A stretch of DNA of 64,000 bases from Ulva prolifera (GCA_023078555.1 CM041198.1:2158800-2222799); one strand, 5' to 3'; counted from the stretch's first letter, positions 10,867 through 23,049 are shown. Numbers and translations: made by a program. Notes: generated by a model not told the origin, from the letters alone.

Positions 10867-13781
10867 ACAAGTCCAAGCCCTCAAGGACATCAAATCTCTA
10901 ATTCAGGAGGACGAGACTGCGCTCGAAGAGGCAAGGAAAGCGCATCTGGCTCCAGCCTTGACCAAGGTGCTCGCAAGAGCAACAGACGAGGCTGTACTGG
11001 ACGCAACAAGCTCCTTGATGTCCGTTCTCACAGGAGCCACAGTTCATCGTGAGCGGCTCCTCACTGTCGCGTACCCAGTGGTGGGTCAAATTGCAGTCCA
11101 TGAATGCTCGCTCTCTGAGGGAGTGGGTGCTCGGCTGTGGGGCATCTCCCACTCCTTCAACAAGTACCTGATATCACAGAAGCACGAGATTGAAGGGAAG
11201 CACGTCCTTGAGATCGGTTCAGGCGTCGGGAGCACGGGTACGGTGCCTTGTTCATCGCCAGCGGCACCTGTGCGCGTGGTTTGCTTTCCAACACAACAGC
11301 ATACACACCGTGCCAAACTGGGACGCACGCACCACGCACAAGCAGCAATCAGGCGTTGCTTACAGTCTCTGACGCTGCGGCGCTGCCTTGGTTGTAGCCA
11401 AGATACCGGCCCAGGGTCGCAGGCAGCAATGCCCCTCTGGTCACCCCCGGTCACAATGCAATCTGTCTCGGTTTTTCACCATATAGCGGCCGGAGCACAT
11501 GTGCTCGGTATCTTATGTACTCCTGCACGTACCCCTCACAAGCTGCAGGTAGGCAGCGCCCCCGCACCATTTCCCACACAACAGCAGCATCTCCGAACCA
11601 GGCTGTAACGTCTGCCTACGCCATGCCTCCACGTACCAGCCCTGCATCGCCAGCCTCGGTCACCTCAATGAACCCCTCACTTCCCAGGTCGAATTCTCAT
11701 GTAACGCAGCAGCGAGCCGCACCTGATTGACCTCAGCCATGCATATGCAGGTGTTGTCGCCGCGAAGCTCAACCCTATCTCTGTGACCGTCACAGACCTG
11801 ACAGCTCCGCTGCTGCAGAACCTCCGCGCCACAGTGCTCAAGAACTGTGCCCCCGAAGCTGCCGCGGAACCCCCACGCGCCTCCCCTGACGCCCGCCACC
11901 CCGACCAACATGATCTGCAGTTCTCAGACGCGGAGTCGGTGTCGGACGAAGGCGACCTGTTTGCTGCTGACGGTGGTAGCGAGGGCAGAAGTGACGGCAC
12001 CGACGCACACAGCCGTGATGGCGGCAGGGCTGTGGAGGCGGCTGTGGAGGGCGCGGGTGAGTGGGACGTCGGCATCGTGCGGGTGCGGGTCATGGACTGG
12101 AAGGCGGAGTGGGATGCGTGGGTGGCTCAGCACAGCGGCTCGGGCACCTGTGAAGATGCACAGCGGTGCGATCGCCTCCCGCCTTGACTGGCCTTGCCGC
12201 AGCTTTGCCGATTTCGGGGGCCGCGAATCAAACCAGCAAGTCTCTATTCAGGGCATCGGTGTGTACAGTACATCGAACGAGTCCAATGCCTTCTGGACGT
12301 GGATTCAGCGGACCTTGACTTCTACCCGTCGGGAAAGCTGCACATCATGTTGTTGTGATCATATTCTTATGTGCCACAGACGTGTAGGACACGTTCCTGC
12401 TGAAACCTGTCTTGCAGGGCGTGTTCCCGCAGATCACACGTTCTCGTGAATCACACACGCTGCATTGTAACACGGTGAAGTCAGGCTGTGTGGCATTGGC
12501 CCTGTGCCGCTGAGGCCGCCCCGAGGGTGGGCTCAGGGTACGGGAAGGCGATATGGAGCTGGCGAGACACGAACGACGAGCCTGGCATGCCGGCGCGATG
12601 TCGTCCAAGTCCTGCGGCAGTCCCGCAGCACACCGCCGGACGTAGCATCATAGTAGCAAATGCCTGTATGCTGTCTCAGAGCGCTGAGCGCACAGGCTGC
12701 ATCACAGCTCAGTGCTTCAAGTTCCCGCCACCGCTGCACATGCCGGTGGTGCATCATCCCCGTGTGCGTGAGAGCATTCTCTTTCCGATGCCATACCACG
12801 ATTCAGTGTGTCTGCCCTGCAGCAGGGCTGCCCGTGAGTCCCGTTCGTGAGCCCGTGCAGGAGGGAAGACGACACCACCAGCGCCCTGGACGCTGTCGCC
12901 GCGCCGCCGCACAGCCACGATCGCCCTCACACTATAACCTCCACACCCGACCCACCTGCAGCACGTTGCGACGGCGTCTACAGCTGCGCTCCAGCGCGTG
13001 GGAGCCGGCAAGAGGCGCCACACGCGCGGGAGGCTGAGTCGCCGCGGGATACGTTTGACGTGCCGGGGGATGGGGAGGGCCTGCCGCCTGCGGTGCCGGC
13101 CGACGCTCGCTTCGGTGTTGTGCTGGGGTGCGAGGTCCTGTATGAGCTGCCGCACGCGGCGTGGGTTGCGGCGACTGTGGCGCGGCGGCTGGAGGGCGGC
13201 GGGACGGCGTGGGTCGCTGGGGCTGTGCGGGACCTGGCGGTGCGCTTCTGGCTGCTGATGCGGTGGCGCTGGTGTCGGCATGTGAGGGGGGTGCAGGCTG
13301 GGTGAGCTGCATGGACGGGGGCGGGCCTGTGTTTCAGAGCACAGGGGGTTGAGTGCATAAGGGGTTATAGTTGGGTCATGATTGGGCAGTGGCTAGCACA
13401 ACGTCGGGTATCGCATGCTTCACATGCATCAAGTTCAGCCGGGACTGGCTATGGGTTGTGTTGATGTTGTATACGTAGCAAGGTAGGCATGTCTCACTCG
13501 TGGTGCTGTGGATGTTGTGCGATGCAGCGCCAAGAGGATGTGGGATGTCCGGTGCCCCTGCTCTGCTGCGGGATCACATCGGCGCCATATCGACAGAAAC
13601 AATCGTACAAGGTTTGTGCGAGTGTGTGCAGGTGTACGAGGCCTTTGAAGAGCACCTCTCACACTGCGGGCTGGTGCACACAGTCACGCCAATTTCTCCC
13701 TCCGAGGGATACCATGGACTAGGAAACAAGGAGGATATATATGAAGACGGGTACAGAATGTACTGTGTCAACCACCGATAG
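10867..13781 (+). CDS. METTL21-type (family 16) lysine methyltransferase, partial model
   Basis: Proposed exons are 10867-11237, 11751-12165, 12861-13239 and 13632-13781, with compatible phases at each junction; exon 1 upstream is not identified. The core is a class I SAM-binding fold. ARLWGISHSFNKYL precedes motif I, HVLEIGSGVGSTGVVAAKL, which is split by an intron inside the glycine loop. Then come VTVTDLTAPLLQNL (acidic loop) and VRVMDWKAEWDAW, FGVVLGCEVLYELP in place of the usual D-x-x-Y motif, and the C-terminal VYEAFEEHLSHCGL. This order matches the methyltransferase-16 family, most members of which methylate lysines of proteins such as Hsp70, elongation factors or VCP; the substrate here is unknown. 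An Ala/Asp/Ser-rich insertion of roughly 90 residues spans exons 3-4. The exon 3/4 border is the least certain. Confidence 0.7.
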
Positions 13782-14363
13782 CACCAGACAACCCCTGGGA
13801 GGTAGACAGCACATGCACCGTCACCTTAGCTGTATGTGTGCTGCAGATGACGTGATATTGCATGGTCATCACCATGTTGTGCCAGGTGATTGCAACGTCA
13901 TAGTACTTCGGAATCGGGTTGTTTTTGAGATTCTTGAGTCATAGTAAAGATTGTAAGTGACAACACATACCGCGGTCTACACAGGAAGCTGTCGTTAAGC
14001 TGTAAGCTGTGCTGCAGTAAAGTTAGTCTACATGAACCTGCATTGCTGGGCTGTGGAGAGTTTGCTTGCCTTGAATTTGTGCGGACATGTGAAACTCATT
14101 GTGCCATTCAGCGATGATTCTTGTTGTATTCAAGTGTGACAAAGGTTGAAGTCCGTATGCTGCAAAGACAGACCATCAGTGTGTCATGTATTGGGAGGAG
14201 TTCCGTTACAAACTCGCTCACATTGATTGCACCTATGCAAATATACATTTGATTTCATCCTTGTATCCTAGTATCCTAGGATCAAACTACAACCCAGATG
14301 ACGCTTGTCCAGAACCTATCAGAATCTACACCGTTCCAGAGCATGCATCCCATTTTACCCAAG
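13782..14363. other. Gap before the Hsp20 cluster
   Basis: Convergent 3' ends of the methyltransferase and of the first Hsp20 gene meet here. AT content rises. I see no gene or repeat. Confidence 0.4.
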
Positions 14364-15332
14364 TTAAGCAACACGGATGCGCTTTGGGCTCGGCAGCGGA
14401 TTCTTAGCCACAACAACCCTCAAAACACCGTCTGTCAAAGAAGCATCTGCACGAGACAGGTCAGCTGTCTCTGGCAGCTTCAGTGCCCGCTTGGCAAAGT
14501 TCTGGGAGCGTTCCCTCCCATGGACCTTCGGCTCCTGCTTCTCTTGAGGTGCAGCAGAAGGCTCTGGAGTTTTCTGGGCCTCTGCTGGCCGGCCACTTTC
14601 CTTGTCAGGCTGTGCCGGGTCCACAGCCTTGTCCTTTGGCGCATCATTGCTGTGTGCAGGCTTTGCGGCAGATTCAGACATTGTCGGAGGCTTGACTCCC
14701 AGCGTCAGTGTGTTGTTGTCGATGTCAATGATGACGTCACTCTTGGCGACGCCCGGAAGGTCGGCAAGTATCTCGATTTCTGTGTCCGTCTGCACCAGGC
14801 CAACACGTACATGTCAATGAGAGTTTGACCAGAAGCCCGGCTCGAAAGCACGTCAACAGTATCTGCAATGTTACCCAATAAGCTATTCAAATTGCTACAC
14901 ACGTGCAAGACGCGATGATCGCTACAGCATGAGGCCTGCGCATAGAGTGCACAGACACAGTGCAACGGGCAACTGTCGAGAGCGCATATCACGACTCAGA
15001 GCTACAACGTTTGGTCCAGCACGGGAGATTGCAGCAAGGCGCTAATGCACAACCTAGACGGCGTATCTCTCTAGAACATGTTCGCGGAAGGCTCGAGAGC
15101 CGGCCCGGCGAGGCACGTCCGCAAACATTCCCGACTTGTACAGAGAGCGGATCATCGATACATAGGGAAGATTTCAATCAGTGGATCGCACCTCGCTGAC
15201 GTCCAGTAAGATCTTGCGTGCCGGGGTTGTTTGCGCTGTCCTGCGCCTGTGGCCACGGGACATGTGCACAGCTGCAGGCCCGTTGAACAGGAGATCGGCG
15301 GTGACGGGGAAGTATACGTTGGTCGCTGGCAT
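14364..15332 (-). CDS. Small heat-shock protein Hsp20, type A, copy 1
   Basis: ATP-independent holdase chaperone of the alpha-crystallin family. Exon 1 (15332-15192, 47 aa, starts MPATNVYFPV, ends RKILLDVSE) joins exon 2 (14789-14364) in phase 0 for 188 residues. Exon 2 carries the alpha-crystallin domain: EIEILADLPGVAKSDV, then a Pro/Ala/Glu-rich insertion of roughly 45-50 residues, then KRALKLPETADL and the signature A-x(n)-GVL as SLTDGVLRVVVAK. The tail PSPKRIRVA has I-R-V at the place of the usual C-terminal I-x-I motif. No transit peptide is obvious. It is the first of six tandem paralogues and closest to the copy at 25687-26673. TATA box and heat-shock elements lie upstream. Confidence 0.9.
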
Positions 15333-15510
15333 GATGTCGTAAGAGATATGTATAAGTATTCAAACAGTCTTTGTGTCTCTGCAGATGATGTCTGTGGAGC
15401 GTAATGGATGTCGAAGAACGTCGTGAGACGTGAAAGCAGCTGCGGATGGCTGTTGTTTGCGATGGCACAAGTCAGTGATACCGAATGTTACACTTCTCGA
15501 CGAGACCTCG

Positions 15511-15645
15511 CCTTTATACAAACTAGCCTTGCATATCATGCACATGCACGAGCAACAGTCGACCTGAAGGAGCGTAGACGGTGACGAGACAGGATTCTAA
15601 CGCGCATGGCGAAGTGTCTAGAAGTGTGTGTGCGTTTCTTGAAGG
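15511..15645 (-). promoter_or_regulatory. Heat-shock promoter of type A copy 1
   Basis: On the minus strand a perfect TATAAA lies at about 15513-15519, roughly 180 bp upstream of the ATG. About 100 bp further upstream (15611-15644, plus-strand reading) are GAAGTGTCTAGAAG and TTTCTTGAAG. These are two arrays of alternating GAA/TTC-like pentamers, the form of heat-shock elements bound by HSF. The same arrangement recurs before four other genes of the cluster. Confidence 0.8.
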
Positions 15646-17090
15646 TCCGCGGAGCTCCTACACATTTCGCTGCGCAAGCGATAGACATGATGTCTGAGGT
15701 TCCCTTGACTTGTACTTGTGATCTAGAGCGGTGAGAGGGCTGTACCTGCAGCTGCTGTCAACCTGCTTGACACGCGTGACTGGATTTTGCGCATCGAAGC
15801 TTTCACCACCAGAGCAACGCCGTGAACGCTAATTTTGTACTAAGTGAGAAGTCGGAAAGAACGTGTGGCCTGGCTGGTGTCGCCACCAAGAGCTTGCGCA
15901 GCCTCGTCATCATCGGCAAGGGCTGGCCGGACAGGTGGTGCGACATGCGCACGATACAATGCTGAGACAGTTTGCAGCTCGTGGTTCGCATAAATTGCAC
16001 TGGTGATCGTGCAACGCAGCTGCCTGTGCTGTCGTGTACTGGGTTACACGCAGCGATGCAGGTAGCGCCACAGGCTGCCGTTGTGTCTGACTGTTGGTGC
16101 TACCGGAAACGCCGGAATCATTCAGACCACCTTCATCATGTTATACGTGCGTATGTGCTGCGAGATGTGTCGAACACGGTTGGAGCAGGCCATTCAAAGC
16201 TTCTGCAAACAAGTCGGACACCCAACACCACGTAATCAATTTTGCCTGCGGCAAACATGCGTCCACTGCCGCGGATTATCGCGAAGTCAACAATTCCTGT
16301 TGTTTGGCTAAGATTTTCTCTCCTTGTGCAATAGACATGCGCACGCACTGCAGGTCGCTGCCCATCTACACGTCTTTTGGCACAATGCGCAGCAGCATAT
16401 AGGGAGTGCCACTGCAAGCATTCCGCCGCTGCAGATCATGGCTGTCGCATTGCAAGGCAGATTCGGTATTTGGCATAGGCCAACAGCTGCTGCCCTCATG
16501 GTTTCTGTGATGGCACCTTCAGTGAGTACAACAATCAGGCACACGATCAGGAAAATCCCGAATAAGTCACATGTCAATAGGCATCATGTTGTTTCAGATC
16601 AGTTCATCTCGTCACATGTGTATTCGACCAGATCTGAGCGAAGCCTTGAACAGCGCTACAGACACAGACACACCACGGATTCGGTGCGTGCAGTAATGCT
16701 ACCATGGCGCAGCTGGAACAAGGATATGCTCGATTCCCATACGTTTCACCCAGGCACTGATCCAGCGCAGACTCTCTGGACATAATCCAGTCTACTTTCG
16801 CTCACGTCTGACCTTGTAGCTGCACCGCATCTCGTCCCGCTGAGCATTCAATCTGGCACATTCACACCTTTCACAGGGCCAGAGGCATATGTGCATCTGG
16901 TCCTTGGTGCACGATTGTGGCTCTGGCTGACTGTCCGAGGCTGATCAATTCAACACGGACCAATGGTAAACTGACCACACAGCTGCGGCCAGCAGCCATA
17001 CATCTATTTTCTACATTCATGCATGTTCATTCAGTGCAATCTGCTCGTAGCGAGATCCACCATCCTGCCTGTTGGCCAATGTGATCACTC
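15646..17090. other. Duplicated intergenic DNA, no gene
   Basis: Much of this matches 26.98-28.4 kb in the second block (for example CTCCTACAC followed by TTTCGCTGC near 15655 and 26993). Frames are not conserved between the two copies, so it is probably noncoding. Confidence 0.55.
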
Positions 17091-17662
17091 GTGGTCATGC
17101 CGCGCCTGGAGATGGCGGCCGTGGACGTCGTGGTCACGCATGCGCCGGCGGCCTCATACGTGGCCGCTGCGGCGCGGGAGACGGGTGCGACGGCGGAGCG
17201 GGCGGAGGACAGGAAGCGGGACCGCTTCCGGCGGGACGTGCCGGACCATGCCGCATTCCGGTTTGTTCCGTTTGCGGTCGAATCGTGTGGCTTCATGGGC
17301 AAGGCTGCCGTGAGGTTCGTCGGTCAGTTGGGGGATGTGGCCGCTGCCAGTGGGCGCATCTCCAAAGGCGCGTTTGTCCAGTGGGCGCTGCGGGTGTTGT
17401 CCGTGTCATTGCAGCGCGGCAATGCGGATATGTATCGGAAGTCTGGGCTTGTCATCTCTCGGGAGCAGGGGTTGCGGTATGATGCGGGCCTGGAGGACGC
17501 GATCCTGCCGGACTGAGTTGTGAGTGCGGTTGTAGTGTTCGTGTGTGTGTGAGTGTATGTTGCTGTTGATTCGGATGAGATTTGGTTTCAGTGTTTGTTT
17601 TCTCCCGTTCACTCTTTTGTAATAAACAGAGATTAAAAAAAAAAAAAACAAAAAAAAAATCA
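17023..17662 (+). mobile_element. 5'-truncated non-LTR retrotransposon 3' end with poly(A)
   Basis: The frame 17091-17516 encodes about 140 residues resembling the C-terminal end found after reverse transcriptase in algal and plant retroelement polyproteins: VTHAPAASYVAAAARETGA, FVPFAVESCGFMGKAAVRF, then ALRVLSVSLQRGNADMYRKS. The catalytic RT region is absent, so the copy is 5'-truncated. Downstream, a 3' UTR of about 100 bp leads to AATAAA at 17621-17626 and an A-rich tail at 17635-17659 interrupted by one C. The left boundary is uncertain and no target duplication was found. A decayed copy (41.16-41.53 kb) and a solo 3' end (53.76 kb) belong to the same family. Confidence 0.75.
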
Positions 17663-18485
17663 TCGATGAGAGCGTTGTGCCTTGTGCTGCGTATCGCCAT
17701 GTTCACGTTGTCATGGCGTACTTCTTGGTGTATGACAAGCATTGGCAAAGCGACAAGTAATAGTGGTCTGTGCGCCTGGTCGAGAGTGCAACCAATTCTG
17801 TGTGTTTGCATTTTCCAGCAGCAACGCAGCATTGCCACTAGCGTAGTGTTGTGAGCTTAATTCTGCTTTGAGCTGATGTGCCTGGCAACAGTGGTTTCTG
17901 TCTCGTGGTGAATATCAGGATAACCGTATGCTTCGTTTGTGTCGATGCAAGGAGGACTTGGAAGTTCAGGCACATTCCTTATGCACTGCTGACTCCTCAT
18001 ATGAACGAACAGCGCTGCTGTACAGCTGGAGCATCGCATTAGAAGCTGAACCTGAGAGTCATAGCTGCGTTACATCATTGAAGTTGTCCGTGTTGGAACA
18101 AACCGGACCAGGCATACTGCTACAACTTGTCAATTTATCATGCCCTGGAAACAATGCAGGCAGAGTAGGGACCAGAAATTGCCGCTACTCCCGCTACTCC
18201 CAATATCAACGAGTGCTGCACCGCTACTCCCACCGCTACTCCCAATATCAACGAGTGCTGCACCCTCACTGCCAGACCATACACCTCCAACAACCTAGGA
18301 AGCATGGCCCTGGGCAGTGCATGCTCCAGGGCATCTGTCCTAACGCGCGATTAATATACCAGAAACCACAATTATTGTCACCGTTCGCCACAATGTGCTT
18401 GGCATTGTGGCCGCATATGCTCCACATGCAAGGCTTTCATCGTGCTCTACCCCATTGGTGGAGGCGCTTGTGACAGAAGCTCCAC
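17663..18485. other. Intergenic, no gene
   Basis: Apart from the short tandem repeat at 18181-18265 I see no gene. Part of it (TGCCTGGCAA near 17880) matches the second block near 28818. Confidence 0.45.
18181..18265. repeat. Short tandem repeat (CGCTACTCCC units)
   Basis: CGCTACTCCCAATATCAACG plus AGTGCTGCAC occurs twice, interleaved with extra CGCTACTCCC units. It lies in the 3' flank of the second Hsp20 gene. Confidence 0.75.
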
Positions 18486-19297
18486 CTACGCGATGGGGAT
18501 GCGGTGCGGGCTGGGGAGGGCCCGCTTGGGCACCGTCACCGTGAGCACCCCAGCCACACACTCCGCCTGCGCCTGCCCCAGGTCCGCAGTCTCCGGTAGC
18601 TTCAGAGCCCTCTTGGCGTAGCGTTGGGCCCTCTCGCGGCGCAGAATCTTGGGCTGCGCAGGCGCCTCGGTTGTGGGTGCTGCTGCTGCTGCTGCCTGCT
18701 CCCCACCCTCTGCAACAGGCGTGTCTCCGGGCGTAGCTGCCGGGGCGTCTGCTCCTGGAGCCTTGTCGTCAGGCCGGGAGACGGAGAGGGTGAGTATATC
18801 CTTCTCGATGTCGAGGTGGATGGCCTCCTTGGCCACGCCTGGCACATCTGCCACGATCTCAAACTCTGACTCCTTCTGCAAGCGCATAAGGACCTGTTAA
18901 GAAGCTGCCATACAAAGGCCCCAGATCTTGTGAGTCGTCTTCAATGTGAAGAAGCTGGAGCAACCACTGCACTGACACTGTCCAAAACAGCTAGATAGGA
19001 GTCTGTGGCTAGAAGCCATGCATCTGTTGTGTAATGTCAGTTATCAATGTGTAGTTGTGGCAGTCGGAATGACTGAGTGATTCCTCAGTCGGACAGTGGC
19101 AGGAGGCTGTGCAGTCTGATACAGAAGGAGGGCATGAGGACACATGGGAGATGTAGGCATCGAACCTCTACTATGTCCACAAGGATGCGGCGCCTGTGAT
19201 CATGCCCCGATTTGGCTGCTTGGCTGCCATGAAGGTTGAACTCGGACAGCAGCATGTCCAAGACCGTTGGAGGAAACCCGTATCCGCGGCAGACCAT
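18486..19297 (-). CDS. Small heat-shock protein Hsp20, type B, copy 1
   Basis: Holdase chaperone of the alpha-crystallin family. Exon 1 (19297-19166, 44 aa, MVCRGYGFPP to ILVDIVE) joins exon 2 (18875-18486) in phase 0, giving 173 residues. Exon 2 opens KESEFEIVADVPGVAKEA, has an Ala/Glu/Pro-rich insertion of roughly 35-40 residues in the middle of the domain, and continues KRALKLPETADL and AECVAGVLTVTVPK (A-x(n)-GVL signature). It ends with PSPHRIPIA, which supplies a canonical I-P-I motif for oligomer assembly. The N-terminal arm shares nothing obvious with type A. This copy shares AQPK-x-LRRERAQR with the copy at 34647 but is otherwise close to the copies at 22274 and 29548. Confidence 0.92.
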
Positions 19298-19496
19298 CTT
19301 GACAATGATTACAGAGAGTAGGAGTAGCTGCTGAGCGTTGGAATGGTGAGTGCGGAGTACGGAGGAGAAGGCTGTCTGATGTTAGTGATGGCCACTTGTA
19401 CAGTACTGATGTACTGCTGGTAGAGCTTAAGCTTTGGTCTGGATGCGAGAGCAAACACAGAAACACGAATTGTGCCCATGTGTAAAACGACCTCCA

Positions 19497-19622
19497 CATA
19501 TATACTTTTCGCTCTACTTGATCCGCTCATGCCTGATGGTGCTGAGCGTAGAGGCCTGCCAGCAACGTCATGGAGGGAAGTGTCTAGAAGTGTCTAGAAG
19601 TGTGTGGGCGTTTCAAGAAGCT
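19497..19622 (-). promoter_or_regulatory. Heat-shock promoter of type B copy 1
   Basis: A TATATA box lies at 19497-19506, about 200 bp upstream of the ATG. Heat-shock elements lie at 19577-19622: GAA repeated three times at exact 10-bp spacing (GAAGTGTCTAGAAGTGTC), a TGTGTGGGCG spacer, then TTTCAAGAAG. It has one extra 10-bp unit compared with the sibling promoters. Confidence 0.85.
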
Positions 19623-19859
19623 CCTCCACTGTTCTCACAAGCTCGCTTGAGCCATGCTGCCGAGAACATGCTATCTTTTGGACGCATTGTTTTGTCCTGA
19701 TTCTTGGGAACACTGTGCTTTCATGCATCTTCACTGTGCACGCCACAGTGTGCTCGCAGTTGCCCAGAAAACCGCAGCTTCACCACCACTATCCACACTA
19801 CCGTGGTAGTCTAAATGATCGCTTTGAGGGTTTGTGTCATGTGTACTCAGCATGTATTT

Positions 19860-20300
19860 CAGAGCCAGCGAGCGGTGTTTGCCGGCTCGACCCATTGGCA
19901 TGGTACAACGCGTGGCCAGCATGAATCACACGTATACGTACAGACTGTATGCTGCGGAGGTGCCTTCCGTTGCGTAGATATTTCAAGAGATATGTTACAG
20001 CTTCCGTCCAGCACGCACCATCTGTTCTTCTGAAGAGTGTTGCTTCCGCCAGGACAATGCGTATGTTCGCGTTACGGCGCCGGTCAACCATCGAAGCAGC
20101 GTATCATCATCATCGCTGTGCATGTATTGTACAGCCCGTGTCGTCAAACGATTAACCGCTCTTGAGATGGCATAAGGCCACCGGGCACCACTGCTCAGCT
20201 CTTGGTCGTCAAGTTGCTAACGCGTTCAAGGCAGGCGAGGTAGAATGCAAGCAAAGTGCAGGTCTATGCTTGTGAACAGTGCCATGGAGCCGTGAACCAG
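19860..20300. repeat. Conserved block upstream of type B genes, copy 1
   Basis: About 430 bp are shared with 23630-24060 and, less well, with 30920-31330. Landmarks are TGGCATGGTACAACGCGTGG, CTTCCGTCCAGCACGCAC, GAGCACC or GGGCACC followed by GCTGCTCAGCTC, and TTCAAGG followed by GGCGAGGT. Each lies 0.5-1.0 kb upstream of a type B Hsp20 start. Frames are not preserved, so it is probably noncoding. Confidence 0.7.
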
Positions 20301-21430
20301 AAACATTCAACCACACTCACATCAGCTACCCGGTTCCAACACAGGTGCAACGCAGGACAATACACCGTCATCAGTTTGGCCTTGTGCTGGCGCCGAATAA
20401 GTTGCAAGCCACCAAACGTGCTTTTTTGCAGTGAACGACAACCTTGTGAGCAACTGCAACCCGGCTCAATGTGCGCCAATGTAACAGCATGGAGCAAGGT
20501 GACCACCACACCGATGTACACCGCACTGCCAGCGATCAAGCTAGGTGGTCTGCTGCTGCCTGGAGCAGCATCAAGAACTTTGTGTTTGGGCTGTGCGCTG
20601 TCCAGCGTTTGGCTGGCCCGGTACTGTGTACAGCATGTACAGGTGAGAGCTGCCCATGAGTTACAGAAGAGTGAACCGGTGGAGACAACTACAGCAAAAA
20701 AGGAGCTGGACTTGGATCCACCTTGACGCTTTTATATTTGCATGCCTCGTCTGCTGGGGCACAATCTTCCGTGGCCTCTGCTGGTGTGTGGCGCTGCACA
20801 GGAAGCAGGTTTTCTGCATACGCGGCTGCTCACAAATCCAACGATGTGTCCACCTCTACCAATGGCTGGACTTTTGCCTATGTGTCCAGCAGGGCTCTGT
20901 TGTGGAAGGCTTCACTGCGTCACTGTCACTTCTTCTTGTCCCTGGAGTGCTGAGGCCAATGCTCTGATTGGCAGTGTATGGTTCTCATCTGGTCTGTTCA
21001 CATTACTTGCATTGACTCACGCCAACAGTTGATGCAAGGTTCATGAACCATGCTGCGTGCGGCGTTTTGCACACTGGCTCGTGTACAGATGCTGTAAAAA
21101 AAAGAGCCTGTGCGTCCAGGTTGCTGCGTGTGCCACATGGTTTCGATTGAGTCACTTCGCGTATCAGACTGCTGACAAACGCACTAGATCACAGCTTGTG
21201 TCCTTGTGAGTTGTCCACTTGCACAAGCTGCTGTTATTATATACAGATGCTGCTCTCGGTGTAATGCAACACACATTCCACTACTCACAAAGCCGTACAT
21301 GTACAAATCTGCAGCTCTTGGAGATGCCAGGCATGAACAGACCCACACAGCTGGCGTTGGCAGGCGTGTTCGTTGCTCTGGCAGTGCCACCGGCCACTCC
21401 GACTTTGTCCTTGTAACACGGTGTACCCCT

Positions 21431-21517
21431 TCGGCATAAGTTGTCTCGTTAACTCGGAGTGTTCAATGTTCAATAGGATTTGGCTCAGTGAATTCAGATT
21501 TACTTTAGTTTACACAG
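21431..21517 (+). repeat. 85-bp dispersed repeat, copy 1
   Basis: Begins TCGGCATAAG, includes GTTAACTCGGAG and TCAATGTTCAATAGGAT, and ends in GGCTCAGTGAATTCAGATTT and TACACAG. Related copies lie at 29138-29223, 37794-37880 and 51711-51800, with partial copies at 48569-48606 and, inverted, at 39695-39727. Confidence 0.8.
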
Positions 21518-22107
21518 ATGGCGGTGGCATGACATCATAGATGTCACAGACCCAGCAGTCCCTGGCGCCAAACGCAGGGAGTGTCTCGCGCTCGATAATG
21601 TGTCATTCGCTATTGACAGTGGTGATGCGCGCACAGTGCATATCGTCAGTACTTCCTTCCGGACATCTGCTTGCAGGGTGGCTGCTAGCAGCTGTAGCTA
21701 CATCACACGACAGATCAGGCACCGGCGGCACGACACTGATCAAATCAAGATATATACAGAATACAATCAGCTGTTTGATGCAAGCCTGTAATTCATTTCG
21801 TTACAAATTTGATTCACATGTAGGGCACGACTGAAGAGTTCCTTCTGCACTCCTGTACATCTGTCATTGGAAGTCATCTCGCCCTTCAAACGGCATGTTT
21901 GAAAGAGGGAAATGTGATCTTCGCCCAGCGATACTGGAGACAATGGCCACGCCAACGCTACAGCCGGCAACTGCCTCGCCTGGACATGCTTGACTGGGTC
22001 CGCCTGGTGTCTGTGATCCACATTTACGTACACCGCGCCCCTGTGCAAGCGACACCACATGGTGCATTAAGCCATCTTATTCACCCAGTTGCAGGGCCAT
22101 CGATACT

Positions 22108-22152
22108 TGTGGCAATCCAGTGATATGGCCGCTATACCACTGGATTGCCACA
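22108..22152. repeat. 45-bp near-palindromic repeat (copy 2)
   Basis: TGTGGCAATCCAGTG and its perfect complement CACTGGATTGCCACA form 15-bp arms around a 15-base centre that is itself nearly symmetrical (TATGGCCGCTATA). It would fold into a very stable hairpin. Confidence 0.8.
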
Positions 22153-22273
22153 ACACTGCACCCCTACGCAAGCGTCGTCTCTATGCAGACTTATTCACAG
22201 AGTAGCGGGGGCATCAATACTGCTTCGAATCAACATGATTACACGAAGCTCTGCCGATTTGCACACACTTGGG

Positions 22274-23049
22274 TTACACAATGGGGATGCGGTGCGGGCT
22301 GGGGAGGGCCCGCTTGGGCACCGTCACCGTGAGCACCCCAGCCACACACTCCGCCCGCGCCTGCCCCAGGTCCGCAGTCTCCGGCAGCTTTAGAGCCCTC
22401 TTGGCGTAGCGCTGGGCCCTCTCGCGGCGCAGAACCTTGGGCTGTGGGAGTGCCTCGGTGGCCTGCGCTGCTGCCTGCTCCCCACCCTCTGTGGCAGGCT
22501 CAGTATCGCCTGGCGTGGCTGCAGGGGCGTCCGCTCCTGGAGCCTTGTCGTCGGGCTGCGAGATGGAGAGGGTGAGGGTGGCTTTTTCAATGTCTAGGTG
22601 TATGGCCTCCTTCGCCACACCCGGGACATCTGCCAGGATCTCAAACTCTGACTCTTTCTGCATGCATGTAAGAACTTTTTAAGAAGCTGAACCAATCTCT
22701 GCAATGATCTTTGCACGACACAGCTACACAAAGGACTGTGGCTAGAAGCCATGTATCTATAGCACGAGGACATTTGTCGATGCACAGTTATAGCAATCGA
22801 CGCAACATATGACAGATCGATTGCTCAGTCGAGGCGAGGCAGTTGATTAATCAGCTCTGGAATTTGGTCAATGCAGAAGGAGGGCATGAGGAGACTTGGA
22901 AGATGTAGGCAGCACACCTCCAGTATGTCCACAAGGATGCGGCGCCCATGCTCAGGCCCCGATTTGGCTGCTCGGCCGCAATGAAGGTTCAAGTCGGACA
23001 GCAGCATGTCCACGACCGCTGGAGGTAACCCGTATCCTCGGCAGACCAT
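22274..23049 (-). CDS. Small heat-shock protein Hsp20, type B, copy 2
   Basis: Exon 1 (23049-22918, 44 aa, MVCRGYGLPPAVVDMLL to ILVDILE) joins exon 2 (22657-22274) in phase 0, giving 171 residues. The alpha-crystallin domain starts KESEFEILADVPGVAKEA, contains an acidic Ala-rich insertion (EPATEGGEQAAAQATEALPQ) and ends GVLTVTVPKRALPSPHRIPI, with the I-P-I motif intact and a final Val instead of Ala. The insertion is nearly identical to that of the copy at 29548, so these two are the closest pair although they lie in different duplication blocks. Confidence 0.92.

Larger units (their letters stand above)
19623..22107. other. Intergenic DNA with duplicated noncoding blocks
   Basis: The part at 19860-20300 is a conserved block also present upstream of two other type B genes. 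The part at about 20760-21090 has a diverged counterpart near 32230-32640. An 85-bp dispersed repeat sits at 21431-21517. I found no frame conserved across copies and therefore no gene. Confidence 0.55.
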
